64,000 nt of DNA from Glaciecola petra (GCF_031846345.1 NZ_JAVRHX010000002.1:1-64000); one strand, 5' to 3'; positions 1 through 9,486 are shown, numbered from the stretch's first letter. A program made the numbers and translations. The notes: a model not told the origin generated them from the letters alone.

Positions 1-6
1 GATATT

Positions 7-18
7 TTGTTAAATAAG
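7..18 (-). promoter_or_regulatory. boxA-like antitermination element of an rrn leader
   Basis: Read on the minus strand this is CTTATTTAACAA, close to the rrn boxA core (CTCTTTAACAA). It lies about 140 bases downstream of the putative rrn promoter, as expected in a leader that precedes 16S rRNA. The match is short, and its meaning depends on the promoter call. Confidence 0.4.
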
Positions 19-149
19 TGATTTTTTTTAACTACTTAATAAAACATCGCTTTTTCAAGCTTTAAACTCGGCCAATACTCAATGTAGAGTAAAATTAAAT
101 AACTAATAATCCACGCTATATGAAAATATGGCTGAGCTTCCTCGAGCGA

Positions 150-183
150 CCGCGGATTCTACACATTTAGTTTGTAAGGTCAA
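150..183 (-). promoter_or_regulatory. rRNA-type promoter pointing out of the left edge
   Basis: On the minus strand a -35 TTGACC (178-183) and a -10 TAGAAT (156-161) are separated by 16 bases and followed by a GC-rich discriminator (CCGCGG and beyond). This is the layout of stringently controlled rrn/tRNA promoters. In E. coli the yrdA-aroE-tsaC-smg-dprA-def-fmt-rsmB-trkA block lies next to rrnD, transcribed divergently from yrdA, so a 16S gene just beyond position 1 is expected. The rRNA itself is not in the window. Confidence 0.6.
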
Positions 184-380
184 CACTAAACATCACTAAA
201 AGTTAGATTTATAGACAATTAGATGAGTTTACTAATCAAACGGCTAATTTTTATACTTATAAAGGGATTAAGAAACCTGTAAACCTATTTCATTAGTTTA
301 CAAAAATGAGTATTGTCTATTCAAATTATGCTACTCTAATAGGCCATAAATCATAGTTAACACCTCGCTAATAACGTTTT

Positions 381-995
381 ATGCCTGATATCTCTGTTTT
401 AATCATTTTTATACCCACATTTTTCATTATTTCTATCTCACCGGGTTTGTGTATGAGTTTAGCCATGAGCTTAGGAATGACAATAGGGGTTAAAAGAACA
501 ATTTGGATGATGTTGGGAGAAGTAGTTGGTGTTTCTGTAGTCGCGGTATGTGCGATATATGGTGTAGCAACCTTAGTTCTTAATTATCCATTAGCGTTCA
601 ATATATTTAAGTGGCTTGCAGGTTTATATCTATTTTATTTGGGAGTTAAACTGTGGTTTACACCTATATCGTTACAAACAAATAACCAACAGCATACCTA
701 CACTAATATACAACTTGTTATTAAGGGCTTTGCTACTGCCGTTAGCAACCCTAAGGGTTGGGCGTTTATGACTTCTATTTTGCCACCTTTCCTAGATACC
801 CAAAAACCAATATTTATGCAACTCACAGTTCTATTGACTATTATCATATGTAGTGAGTTTATATGTATGTTGATTTATGCAACAGGTGGAAAGGGTTTAT
901 CAAACCTCTTAAATAATAACAATCAAGCACAATGGATAAATCGAATCGGCGGAGGTTTACTAGCGTTAGTCGGTATTTGGTTAGCGATTGGCTAG
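381..995 (+). CDS. LysE/RhtB family amino-acid exporter
   Basis: A 204-residue integral inner-membrane protein with the LysE-type N-terminus: a first hydrophobic helix with the ISPG motif near residues 18-21, followed by MSLGMTIG. Further hydrophobic segments lie around residues 40-70, 75-92, 140-165 and 185-203. Members export amino acids or homoserine lactones by proton antiport; the substrate cannot be told from sequence. The length is normal for the family. It is the first gene right of the putative rrn promoter and is followed 37 bases later by the gamma-carbonic-anhydrase gene, possibly co-transcribed. Confidence 0.85.
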   Translation: MPDISVLIIFIPTFFIISISPGLCMSLAMSLGMTIGVKRTIWMMLGEVVGVSVVAVCAIYGVATLVLNYPLAFNIFKWLAGLYLFYLGVKLWFTPISLQTNNQQHTYTNIQLVIKGFATAVSNPKGWAFMTSILPPFLDTQKPIFMQLTVLLTIIICSEFICMLIYATGGKGLSNLLNNNNQAQWINRIGGGLLALVGIWLAIG

Positions 996-1032
996 GTTTT
1001 ATAAGTAGCTTTACACTTCTTTAGGAAAGTAT

Positions 1033-1566
1033 ATGACAGTTAAAAAATTCGATGGCATTTTACCAATTTATGATAAAACTGTTTTTGTAGATGACAGTGC
1101 CGTTTTAGCGGGGGATATCAAAATTGGTAAAGATAGTAGTATTTGGCCAATTGTCGCAGCTAGGGGTGATGTCAACAAAATCAGAATCGGAGAACGGAGT
1201 AATATTCAAGATGGTTCCGTATTACATGTAAGTCGACCTAGCCAATTAAATCCTGAAGGTTATCCGCTAATAATAGGCGACGATGTGACCGTTGGTCATA
1301 AATGTATGCTTCATGGCTGTAAAATTGCCAATAATGTATTGGTAGGGATGGGCGCAATTGTATTAGATGGTGCAATTATTGAATCTGAAGTGTTAATTGC
1401 TGCAGGTTCTTTAGTACCACCAAGAAAACGCCTAGAAAGTGGTTATTTATACGTAGGTAACCCAGTAGAGAAAAAGCGCCCTTTAAAAGACAAAGAACTC
1501 GCATTTTTTAAAGACACCGCTGCCAATTATGTCATGTTAAAAAATAAGTACATGGAAAATAATTAG
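1033..1566 (+). CDS. yrdA: Gamma-carbonic-anhydrase-like hexapeptide-repeat protein (YrdA family)
   Basis: A 177-residue left-handed beta-helix protein built of hexapeptide repeats (residues about 20-145: VFVDDSAVLAGDIKIG and following). The three metal-binding histidines of gamma carbonic anhydrases can be recognised in SVLHVS, VGHKC and MLHGC. E. coli YrdA has this fold, but its physiological activity is unsettled. A good ribosome-binding site (AGGAAAG) precedes the ATG. It sits at the rrn-proximal end of the conserved yrdA-to-trkA block and converges on aroE. Confidence 0.9.
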   Translation: MTVKKFDGILPIYDKTVFVDDSAVLAGDIKIGKDSSIWPIVAARGDVNKIRIGERSNIQDGSVLHVSRPSQLNPEGYPLIIGDDVTVGHKCMLHGCKIANNVLVGMGAIVLDGAIIESEVLIAAGSLVPPRKRLESGYLYVGNPVEKKRPLKDKELAFFKDTAANYVMLKNKYMENN

Positions 1567-1679
1567 TACTACTGAGCGTTTGTTATCCGACTCTAAAGTT
1601 TTTTCTGTTGCTTAATTTTTAAACATAGAAATACTCGATTATAGCCGTGATGAGAAGCGTTTCTTAAACAAGTTTGAGG

Positions 1680-2519
1680 TTATTTATTAGCTAGCAAATA
1701 CTGATGCACTTTTCCTACTTCAGGGTAATGACCAAACCAAAGGTAAAAACTTTGTGCCGCCTGGTTGACTAGCATTCCCAGACCATCAATGTTATTTGTG
1801 CAGCCAAAGCTATTCGCCTTTTGCATAAAAACAGTAGGAGAAGGTTGATAGACCATGTCATAGACAACTGGCTTATTAGAAAATACAAGATCTGAAATTT
1901 GCGGTAATTTCCCATATAGGCTCAACGATGTTGCATTTATTATTAGGTCAAAGCCTTCCTTTGCTTCGTCGTATGCTGCATCGTCGTAAACAGTCGCTAT
2001 ATTATCTTTATAGTGATTTGTTTCGTTAACTAACGCTATGGCTTTATCGGCGCTTCTATTATAAACCGACAATTGATTTGTGCCTGCGTCGATAAGAGCA
2101 GGTAAAACGCCTTTCGCTGCACCGCCAGCACCTACTACTAGAATGTTTAGGCCCTGTAAATCAACTCCATGATCTTTTAGATCATTCACCAAGCCTACAC
2201 CATCAGTATTGTCTCCTTCAAAAATACTTCCCTTTCGAATAATAGTATTCACCGCTCCCGCTCTTTTTGCTTGTGAAGACAAAGACGAAACCCATTTGAG
2301 CGCATCATGCTTAAAAGGCATCGTAACATTTGCCCCGATAGTATTGGGCAGGCTAAAAAACTCATCGGCGGAAAAAGCAAATGCGTCTGCTTCAGCAAAA
2401 CGTTTTACATATTGAAGATCAATATCGAATTGTTCAGCAAACAAAGCATGTATTATTGGTGATTTGCTCTGCTCTATTGGGTTGCCAAAAACGCAGGCCA
2501 TAGTTTGTGAAGCACTCAA
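1680..2519 (-). CDS. aroE: Shikimate dehydrogenase (NADP+)
   Basis: A 279-residue cytosolic enzyme reducing 3-dehydroshikimate to shikimate in the chorismate pathway. The N-terminal substrate domain has FGNPIEQSKSPIIH (residues about 11-24) and the catalytic lysine region GANVTMPFKHDA. The NADP-binding Rossmann motif is GAGGAAKG (about 131-138), followed by YNRSADKA, the basic NADP-discriminating loop. Length is normal. In the usual Alteromonadales order it is followed by hemF; here an OmpW gene is inserted between them. Confidence 0.97.
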   Translation of the reverse strand: MSASQTMACVFGNPIEQSKSPIIHALFAEQFDIDLQYVKRFAEADAFAFSADEFFSLPNTIGANVTMPFKHDALKWVSSLSSQAKRAGAVNTIIRKGSIFEGDNTDGVGLVNDLKDHGVDLQGLNILVVGAGGAAKGVLPALIDAGTNQLSVYNRSADKAIALVNETNHYKDNIATVYDDAAYDEAKEGFDLIINATSLSLYGKLPQISDLVFSNKPVVYDMVYQPSPTVFMQKANSFGCTNNIDGLGMLVNQAAQSFYLWFGHYPEVGKVHQYLLANK

Positions 2520-2781
2520 AAAAAAGTCCTAAAGAAAAAACGTCAGATATTGTATTAGAATAACGATAAACGAAACAATGTCATAGTAAATATCACTATG
2601 ACAAAGCATATTTATTCGACTCATAGCTTATTTGTTTTCTAATATTTATTTCTCAATCAACTTAACTGCGCCTTGAATTTTATCAACGAATCGCAAACCT
2701 CCGCTACCAGTATAAAAAAGAAAGGTTGCACGTTGCCTGGTTGCAGGAACAAATTTACTATTTTGTAACGCATTTGAATAG

Positions 2782-3465
2782 TTAGAACTTGTATCCAACA
2801 GATACCGTATAAACCCATGGGTCAATATCGACTGTTACTTCGCCCGGTGCATTATTTGCGCTTAAGTCCGCATTATTCAACGTAAAAGTAGCGTCAGTGC
2901 TGATATCGATATAACGAACAGAGCCATTGATAAACCAATTGTCATCAACCATATAGTCAAAACCAACTTGTGCAGATAAACCAAAAGAGGCGTCTAGATC
3001 AAGGTCACTAAAACCTAAGGCTTCGTTACTGTCAGTAAAGTCTTCATCAAAAAAGATGGTGTAATTCAAACCAATACCAGCATAAGGTTGAAACGCTGAA
3101 GCCTTGTCAGCAAAAAAGTAGTTAGACGTTACTGTTGGTGGTAAATGTGTAACTTCTGCAAGCTTCTCAAGACCAAGCGGGTTAGCATTTACCTTAACAT
3201 CGTGCTTAAACGGGGTTGCGGCTAAAACTTCTATATTCCAATTGTCTGTAAGGAAATAAGCAAAGTTAAGACCTAGCTGAGTATTATTGTCTACATTTAA
3301 GCCAAAGCCTAAATCGCCACCACCAACAAACACGTTAGAACTAGACTCGTCTGGCGCGACAGTCGTTAAACCAACACGTACTAGCATATCGCCAGTTTCG
3401 TGAGCTATTACATTAACACTAGTGAGTGATGCCAAAATGGCTAATCCGATTATTGATTTTTTCAT
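2782..3465 (-). CDS. ompW: OmpW family outer-membrane protein
   Basis: A 227-residue protein with a signal peptide (residues 1-21, cleavage after VIA), then HETGDMLVRVGLTTVAPDESS, the OmpW-type start. It ends in the aromatic outer-membrane signature SVGYKF with terminal Phe. The family forms an eight-stranded barrel with a hydrophobic channel for small nonpolar molecules. The gene separates aroE from hemF and has over 100 bases of intergenic DNA on each side, so it is probably a single-gene unit acquired or relocated here. Confidence 0.93.
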   Translation of the reverse strand: MKKSIIGLAILASLTSVNVIAHETGDMLVRVGLTTVAPDESSSNVFVGGGDLGFGLNVDNNTQLGLNFAYFLTDNWNIEVLAATPFKHDVKVNANPLGLEKLAEVTHLPPTVTSNYFFADKASAFQPYAGIGLNYTIFFDEDFTDSNEALGFSDLDLDASFGLSAQVGFDYMVDDNWFINGSVRYIDISTDATFTLNNADLSANNAPGEVTVDIDPWVYTVSVGYKF

Positions 3466-3647
3466 TGAGTTTTTCTCCTGAGTAATTTTGAAGCGATGTT
3501 ACACAGGGGAATAATTAAAATATTGATCTAGGTTAATGTTTTTAAAACAATGGTTTACAACTCTTTCTTTGTTTTGATCTTGATCAATAATTCGCGCTAT
3601 TTTGTTTGGGGACAATAGAATGAGCCAAATAGAATCTCAATCATTCT

Positions 3648-4562
3648 TTATAACCACTCAATAGGTTTTAGATACTCCTGAATATTGCTTTCAGGGGAGC
3701 CTTTAGGGGCTAAATAGTTATACTCCCAGCGGGTTAAAGGGGGTAACGACATCAAAATTGATTCAGTACGTCCGCCTGTCTGCAAGCCAAACAAAGTACC
3801 GCGATCGTATACAAGATTGAATTCCACGTAACGACCTCTTCTATACAGCTGAAACTGCCGTTCTTTGTCGGTGTAAGGCGTGTTCTTTCGCTTTTCAACA
3901 ATTGGAACATACGCTTTTAAATAGCCTTGGCCGACTGCTTTCATAAAATCAAAACTACGGTCAAATCCTTCCTGATTGAGATCGTCAAAAAATAGCCCAC
4001 CAATACCTCTGGTTTCGTTACGATGCTTTAGAAAGAAATATTCATCACACCATTTTTTATACTTTGCGTAAACACCTGAACCAAAGGGCTCGCAAAGATC
4101 ATAGGCAACTTGGTGCCAGTGTTTTGCATCATCCTCGAAAACATAACTCGGTGTTAGATCAAATCCACCGCCAAACCACCAAATAGGTGCCTCCCCCTCT
4201 TTAAGTGCTACAAAAAACCTAACATTAGCGTGGGAAGTTGGCACAAAAGGGTTGTGTGGATGTATCACTAAAGAAACACCCATTGCTTGAAAGCTTCTGC
4301 CTGCTAATTCAGGTCTGGCTGCCGTTGCCGAAGCAGGCATTTTGTTTCCGAATACATGCGAGAAATTAACCCCTCCTTGCTCTATGACTTGGCCATTTTT
4401 TAAGACTCTAGAACGACCACCACCGCCTTCTTCCCGATCCCATGAATCTTCAACAAATTGTCCGCCAGCATCAACCAAAGTAAGTGATTGGCAAATTTCA
4501 TCCTGTAAATTTAGTAGAAAGTCTTTTACTTGTTTTATTTGCGCAGCATCTACTTGACTCAT
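3648..4562 (-). CDS. hemF: Oxygen-dependent coproporphyrinogen III oxidase
   Basis: A 304-residue cytosolic enzyme of haem synthesis that oxidatively decarboxylates coproporphyrinogen III to protoporphyrinogen IX using O2. Family signatures are visible: DSWDREEGGGGRSRVL (about 38-53), HPHNPFVPTSHANVRFF (about 101-117), WWFGGGFDLTP (about 128-138), RGIGGLFFDDL and YVEFNLVYDRGTLFGLQTGGRTESILMS near the C-terminus. Length matches bacterial HemF. It lies 75 bases downstream of tsaC, in the same direction, and probably belongs to that operon. Confidence 0.98.
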   Translation of the reverse strand: MSQVDAAQIKQVKDFLLNLQDEICQSLTLVDAGGQFVEDSWDREEGGGGRSRVLKNGQVIEQGGVNFSHVFGNKMPASATAARPELAGRSFQAMGVSLVIHPHNPFVPTSHANVRFFVALKEGEAPIWWFGGGFDLTPSYVFEDDAKHWHQVAYDLCEPFGSGVYAKYKKWCDEYFFLKHRNETRGIGGLFFDDLNQEGFDRSFDFMKAVGQGYLKAYVPIVEKRKNTPYTDKERQFQLYRRGRYVEFNLVYDRGTLFGLQTGGRTESILMSLPPLTRWEYNYLAPKGSPESNIQEYLKPIEWL

Positions 4563-4637
4563 TTTATACTCATCGTTATTTAAAGGTGACTAACAAGCTT
4601 AGAGCAATAATCTCTGAGCCTTATTTAAATTGTGGGC

Positions 4638-5192
4638 TTAAGCCCTTATGGTTTCAAGCGTTAAACTATGAAATATTTTGCTTGGCGTTTGTTGTTGCCC
4701 CAAATCACCCTCAATTATATGAACGCCATCAGGAAAATAACTTAATACCTGCCTAGCCGTTTTAGCAGGCTCTAATCCAGCGGGATTGGCACTGGTTGAC
4801 ACTATAGCTTTACCAAGCAAATCACACATAGTATTTACAATCGGATGGTCGCTTATACGCACAGCGACCATGTCCGAGTCACCGCTGACCCAATCAGGCG
4901 TGCTCGCAGACTTAGGCAACAACCAAGTAATTGGGCCAGGCCAACTTTCTTTGATTCTCATTTGAGTTGATATAGATAAACTATCCATCGACACATAAGC
5001 TTGTATTTGCGTCCATTGACTCGCAATAAGTATCACCCCTTTTTCAACCGGGCGTTTTTTTAACTCAAGTATACGATAAAGCGCTTCTTGATTTTGGGGA
5101 TCACAACCAAGACCAAACACTGCTTCGGTCGGATAAGCAAACACACCTCCATTATCAAACCAAGACTGCAAATATTGTAAACTATCTTTCAT
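4638..5192 (-). CDS. tsaC: L-threonylcarbamoyladenylate synthase TsaC (Sua5/YrdC family)
   Basis: A 184-residue cytosolic enzyme making threonylcarbamoyl-AMP from threonine, bicarbonate and ATP for the t6A37 modification of ANN-decoding tRNAs. The YrdC motif PTEAVFGLGCDP is at residues 21-32, KKRPVEKGVILIAS follows, and the conserved STSANPAGLEPAKT is around 133-146. It is the short TsaC form without the Sua5 C-terminal domain. It sits between yrdD and hemF. Confidence 0.96.
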   Translation of the reverse strand: MKDSLQYLQSWFDNGGVFAYPTEAVFGLGCDPQNQEALYRILELKKRPVEKGVILIASQWTQIQAYVSMDSLSISTQMRIKESWPGPITWLLPKSASTPDWVSGDSDMVAVRISDHPIVNTMCDLLGKAIVSTSANPAGLEPAKTARQVLSYFPDGVHIIEGDLGQQQTPSKIFHSLTLETIRA

Positions 5193-5233
5193 TATTGGTG
5201 CCTTTAAAAATATATCATCTTGATCAATAGGTG

Positions 5234-5797
5234 CTAATCATTACAAGAATAATGACAATCTTGTTCAGCACAAACTAACGATGCGTCAGTTTTGGATTTT
5301 TTATAAAGAATATTAGCACCACAATTTGGACAAGTTTTTGCAACAGGCTCATGGTTAGCGATGAATTTGCACTTTGGGTATCCACTGCATGCATAGAATG
5401 TTTTACCAAAACGATTTTGTTTTGCCTGCAAAATGCCTTCATCACACTTTGGGCATGCAACGCCTTCACCTTCGCGTCTCTGATCTGGATTTTTCTTCGT
5501 TGAGATAAAGTCACACTCAGGAAAATTAGTACAACCGATAAACATACCGAAACGACCCTTTTTTACCGCCAATTCCTTACTACATTTTGGGCACTCACTA
5601 CTTTCAATGTATTTAATTACAGTGACGGTATTTTGATTCAGGGCTTGTGAATAATCGCACTCTGGATAGCCGGTGCAACCTAAAAAACTAGATTTGCCTA
5701 CAAATTTTATATGCAAGGGAGAGGCGCAATCTGGGCAATCACCATAGGCAAGTTGATTGGCATTTTTAGACGATAAAGGTTCTACCTTGTTTTTCAT
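5234..5797 (-). CDS. yrdD: Topoisomerase I-type zinc-finger protein (YrdD family)
   Basis: A 187-residue protein consisting almost entirely of four C4 zinc fingers of the TopA C-terminal type: CPDC...CTGYPEC, CPKC...CTNFPEC, CPKC...CSGYPKC and CPNC...CAEQDC. There is no topoisomerase catalytic domain, so it resembles the detached DNA-binding tail of topoisomerase I; its function is unknown. E. coli YrdD has the same position beside tsaC. It is followed by tsaC with a 41-base gap. Confidence 0.9.
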   Translation of the reverse strand: MKNKVEPLSSKNANQLAYGDCPDCASPLHIKFVGKSSFLGCTGYPECDYSQALNQNTVTVIKYIESSECPKCSKELAVKKGRFGMFIGCTNFPECDFISTKKNPDQRREGEGVACPKCDEGILQAKQNRFGKTFYACSGYPKCKFIANHEPVAKTCPNCGANILYKKSKTDASLVCAEQDCHYSCND

Positions 5798-5827
5798 CTT
5801 ATCAACAAACTTTTAAATAGTAGGATC

Positions 5828-6304
5828 TTAATGTAATTGCCCTTCCGGCAATTCAAAAATCAGCTCTTCCATTTGTTCGTAAGCTAATTCTTTGCCTGGC
5901 ACATTAAATAGCACCATCAGCACGACCCATTTCAAGTCAACCAAACAAAATTCTGAAGAATCGATTTCCATCACTCGATCAATAACCATTTCACGAGTAT
6001 TAGAGCAAAGCACATTTATTTGCTCTAGAAATATCAAAAATCCTCTACACTCTATATCAAGTTTAATTAATTCATCTTCACAATAAACACGAGTATTAGA
6101 GATCTCAGCAGAATGGGTTAAATATGGTGTAGTGTCGGTTGATTGAAGGTCGCACAGTTTTTCTAACCAAGCTAAAGCTTTATATATTTCGTCATGATGA
6201 AAACCGGCTCGAATCAGCTCATCGGTTAATTCATCTTGATCAACCATTAACTCTGTCTGATTGTTTACTAAGTTCTCAAATAAATACATGAGAATATCGA
6301 ACAT
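5828..6304 (-). CDS. smg: Smg family protein (DUF494)
   Basis: A 158-residue soluble acidic protein with the Smg N-terminus MFDILMYLFENL and the typical C-terminal LKWVVLMVLFNVPGKELAYEQME. Length is exactly that of the E. coli family. Its function is not established; it always sits next to dprA in gammaproteobacteria, as here, where three bases separate the dprA stop and the smg start region. Probably translated from the same transcript as dprA and yrdD. Confidence 0.95.
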   Translation of the reverse strand: MFDILMYLFENLVNNQTELMVDQDELTDELIRAGFHHDEIYKALAWLEKLCDLQSTDTTPYLTHSAEISNTRVYCEDELIKLDIECRGFLIFLEQINVLCSNTREMVIDRVMEIDSSEFCLVDLKWVVLMVLFNVPGKELAYEQMEELIFELPEGQLH

Positions 6305-6307
6305 GTT

Positions 6308-7447
6308 TTAAGCCCCCAATTTAATATAACCTTCGGCGGTTGACGCTACTAAGCCACGCAACTCATATTCTAATAATTGTGTCAGCACATCACTCAAGGA
6401 CATACCGCTGCGTTGTGCAATTGTGTCAACTGATGTAGCGCTGTAATCAACACTATCTAACAATAGCTCAGAAGCCAAGCAAGAATTGGTTTTTTTTTCA
6501 TTTTTTTTATCAGCTATAGTTACATCATTAAAACCACTCATATGCATCAGCTCAGTAACAATATCATCAGCACATTCTACTAACATCGCTCCTTGTTTAA
6601 TTAACCAATGGCAACCTTCGGCATTTGGGTTATTTATATTGTTAGGTAAAGCGAATACTTCCCTATTCTGCTCCAATGCATATTTCGCGGTCACTAAGGA
6701 TCCGCTTTTTAGTTTTGCTTCTACCACTACCACACCCATGCTTAGGCCACTAATAATCCTATTCCTCCGAGGAAAAAACTGCGCCATGGGCTTAGTGCCT
6801 AGGGGGAATTCAGATAATATAAGCCCTGTATCCCTGATTTGCTGATAAAGATCTGCATGTCTTTTGGGATAAATAATATCTACCCCACAACCCAACACAG
6901 CGATAGTAGGCAAGTTATTGGCCAAACTCGCTTTATGACATGCCGCGTCAATACCTAGAGCCAATCCGCTAATAGTGCCAATATTATCGAAACATGCTAG
7001 CTGTTGAATTAATGTATGGCACGACTGCACGCCATAAATAGACGGACTTCGACTGCCCACAAAGGCGATTTGAGGCCAACAGAGCAAATTTACATCTCCC
7101 ACTGCAAACAGAAAAAGAGGAGGCCTAGAAATTTGCCGAAGTCGATTAGGATAATAAGGACTATCAAAAGAAATAAAATGATGAAGTACAGATTGTGCTA
7201 GCCAATGCAAGCTTGAGCGCACTTGCTTATCTATAGAATAATTTGGTGTCTTCAAGGCCTTAATTTGGGTTTGGTTCCAACCAACTTTCAATAGGTTTTG
7301 CTTGCTTTGTTCACATAATTGACTTAAATCGCAGTTTAATTGTTCTGCACTTTTAAGTAAGGAAACAATGCCTAACTTCGGTACACTGGCTAAATATAAA
7401 AACCGAGCACACTGGGACTCGACAGAAATGGATGTTGAATGTTGCAA
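6308..7447 (-). CDS. dprA: DNA-processing protein DprA (Smf)
   Basis: A 379-residue cytosolic protein that loads RecA on incoming single-stranded DNA in natural transformation. The Rossmann-type core carries GSRSPSIYGVQ (about 129-139), SGLALGIDAACH, GCGVDIIYPKRH and the nucleic-acid-binding EFPLGTKPMAQFFPRRNRI. A C-terminal DML1-like winged helix (about 310-379, TSVDTIAQRSGMSLSDVLTQLLEYELRG) is present. Length is normal. The gene is intact, but transformation competence cannot be inferred without the pilus genes. Confidence 0.96.
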   Translation of the reverse strand: MQHSTSISVESQCARFLYLASVPKLGIVSLLKSAEQLNCDLSQLCEQSKQNLLKVGWNQTQIKALKTPNYSIDKQVRSSLHWLAQSVLHHFISFDSPYYPNRLRQISRPPLFLFAVGDVNLLCWPQIAFVGSRSPSIYGVQSCHTLIQQLACFDNIGTISGLALGIDAACHKASLANNLPTIAVLGCGVDIIYPKRHADLYQQIRDTGLILSEFPLGTKPMAQFFPRRNRIISGLSMGVVVVEAKLKSGSLVTAKYALEQNREVFALPNNINNPNAEGCHWLIKQGAMLVECADDIVTELMHMSGFNDVTIADKKNEKKTNSCLASELLLDSVDYSATSVDTIAQRSGMSLSDVLTQLLEYELRGLVASTAEGYIKLGA

Positions 7448-7522
7448 TGCGTTTTTCCTTCCTTGGAATCACAAGTTTATCTATACAATTATCCCCGCTA
7501 GGGTTGTTAATAATTGTATTGT

Positions 7523-8596
7523 TTAAGGTCTAGCAATAATTTCTCCACCACTTAGGTGTGTGTTAGTTTTAGTCACCCATGCATAACTGGCATTCTCAAA
7601 GCTACGAATGACAACTAATTCACCGACCTTAAATGCCGGTTGCTCTACTTCTTCGGTCTGTTTGAATAAGTCAACAATGCTCGATTTAGTCAACGCATAA
7701 CTAGATTCTTTGTCGTAGCTAATGTCTTCGCCTTTTTCGTAAATACCAAACACTGTACCTGGTTTTACTTTGCGCGCACCAATATTAACGATTACTACGT
7801 CATGAGCACCAATTAATACATTTCCATTCACATTTTGAACCAATTCACCTACTTGTCTGTTTGCTGGCTTTAAGCGTAGGTCTCTTTTTTTAACCTTTTC
7901 GCTAAGGACTAATTTATCACCTTTTTTAGCTTCGATTTTACTTTCGTGAATTTTAACAATTTGACGTTGCTGAGAGAGTGTTTCGGTAACGCTTGCGTCG
8001 CTCAAATAGCTTACTTGAACCCCTAAACTTTTACCCAAGCTATCAAATACCTCACGTTCTTTGCGCACAACTTTATATTCCGTCTTGGTATCATCAACAT
8101 TATGCGCAAGCACAAAATCAGTGTTAGTGAAACGAGGCGAACCTTCTTGATCTCCTAAAACAATCGGCAATGATTGATATTTAACCGCGTCCATCATGCT
8201 TCCATTACCAAAATGATGTTCGATATCACTCCAAGGTAATACAGAAATAGGCGATGGTTTTGTTGTTACTTTGCTATTAGGCGTGAGGGTAATTGTTGAC
8301 TTGTCTCGCACTAATTCAAGTACCGGTTGACCGTTTTCATATCGAAGTCTAAGCACATCACCAGGATAAATAAGATGCGGATTTTCAATTTGCGTATTGG
8401 TACGCCATAACTCTGGCCACAACCAAGGTTTGTCTAAAAATAGGCTGGAAATATCCCAAAGAGTATCTCCTTTGACAACAACATAAGTTTCTGGCGCATC
8501 TGATCTAACGCTTATATCGTCTGCTCTAATGGCTGACACCCATAATAATGTTAGTGTCAAAATACCTATTTTGATAAGACTTGAGCTCTTTGCCAT
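7523..8596 (-). CDS. LysM-domain cell-wall protein
   Basis: A 357-residue secreted protein with a signal peptide (residues 1-25, cut after IRA) and one LysM peptidoglycan-binding domain: YVVVKGDTLWDISSLF...NPHLIYPGDVLRL, about residues 33-83. The remainder has no recognised catalytic domain. It is the usual LysM gene upstream of dprA in Shewanella and Alteromonas relatives. It lies 75 bases upstream of dprA, in the same direction, and is divergent from def across a 370-base promoter region. Confidence 0.9.
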   Translation of the reverse strand: MAKSSSLIKIGILTLTLLWVSAIRADDISVRSDAPETYVVVKGDTLWDISSLFLDKPWLWPELWRTNTQIENPHLIYPGDVLRLRYENGQPVLELVRDKSTITLTPNSKVTTKPSPISVLPWSDIEHHFGNGSMMDAVKYQSLPIVLGDQEGSPRFTNTDFVLAHNVDDTKTEYKVVRKEREVFDSLGKSLGVQVSYLSDASVTETLSQQRQIVKIHESKIEAKKGDKLVLSEKVKKRDLRLKPANRQVGELVQNVNGNVLIGAHDVVIVNIGARKVKPGTVFGIYEKGEDISYDKESSYALTKSSIVDLFKQTEEVEQPAFKVGELVVIRSFENASYAWVTKTNTHLSGGEIIARP

Positions 8597-8965
8597 TGCA
8601 CTTAACCTTTGTAAAATTCTTCTAATGTTCGGCGTTTAACGAACATAAATAAGAGTTGCCGCTTCACATTCACTTATTAAACTCTTGGTGAGTGATTTAT
8701 CTCAGCAACAACTGATGTATAATAAGTTATCGGTTTAATTGAAATAAAATTAAGCGATTGAGTAACTTATTAGCCTTTTAGGCGCAATATAAGTGACATG
8801 CAACACTAAAATTGCTAGAGCTTAAAACTAAAACCTATTCAATCGAAACAACAATAAGATTGAATAAAACCCTAAGCAATACCATATTAACCCTAAGAAG
8901 CATTGGTTAAATACGAATTTTGCATCAATGTTATAGATATTGATACTGACCTAAAGAGTGAATTT
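8597..8965. promoter_or_regulatory. Divergent promoter region between lysM gene and def
   Basis: AT-rich intergenic DNA of 369 bases with no supported gene. A plus-strand TATAAT at 8718-8723 could be a -10 element for def-fmt-rsmB-trkA, leaving a leader of roughly 240 bases; no convincing -35 was seen. An open frame upstream of the def ATG (from 8903) has no ribosome-binding site and is not counted as part of def. Confidence 0.35.
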
Positions 8966-9475
8966 ATGCCTGTACTAAAAGTATTAACGTTTCCCGATGA
9001 ACGGCTGCGAACAGTAGCTAAACCTGTAGAATCGGTAAACAAAGACATTAAAAAATTAGTCGCTGATATGTTTGAAACCATGAAAGATGAAAAAGGTATT
9101 GGTCTTGCTGCTACCCAAGTGAATGTTCATAAACGTGTTGTGGTAATGGATGTATCGGAAGAACAAAATGAACCTTATGTGTTTATCAACCCAGAAATAA
9201 TGGAAAAATCAGGCTCAACGATTAGCGAAGAAGGCTGTTTGTCAGTGCCAAATAACTATGCAAAAGTAGACCGAGCTGAAAAGGTAACGGTAAAAGCTCT
9301 CGACAAAAATGGTGAATCATTTGAGCTCGAAGCAGAAGGCTTACTAGCGGTTTGTATACAGCATGAACTTGATCACTTAAAAGGAAAATTGTTTGTTGAT
9401 TATTTATCCCCTCTAAAGCGCGACCGAATTAAAAAGAAACTAGAAAAAGAAGCTCGTTTAGCGGCTAAAGCATAA
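8966..9475 (+). CDS. def: Peptide deformylase
   Basis: A 169-residue metalloenzyme that removes the formyl group from nascent N-formylmethionine. All three motifs are present: GIGLAATQV, EEGCLSVP (metal-ligand Cys) and QHELDH (two His ligands and the catalytic Glu). The start at 8966 is chosen because MPVLKVLTFPDERLRTVA is the standard N-terminus and AAAGAGTG precedes it; the reading frame also extends upstream to 8903. First gene of def-fmt-rsmB-trkA. Confidence 0.97.
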   Translation: MPVLKVLTFPDERLRTVAKPVESVNKDIKKLVADMFETMKDEKGIGLAATQVNVHKRVVVMDVSEEQNEPYVFINPEIMEKSGSTISEEGCLSVPNNYAKVDRAEKVTVKALDKNGESFELEAEGLLAVCIQHELDHLKGKLFVDYLSPLKRDRIKKKLEKEARLAAKA

Positions 9476-9486
9476 GGTAGGAAAGA

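Noticed and set aside
2646..2790. Open minus-strand frame downstream of ompW (reads SKFVPATRQRATFLFY... and ends LIEK)
   Set aside because: No start codon or ribosome-binding site in the gap; the frame enters the ompW end in another phase. May be a chance frame or an unrecognised remnant.
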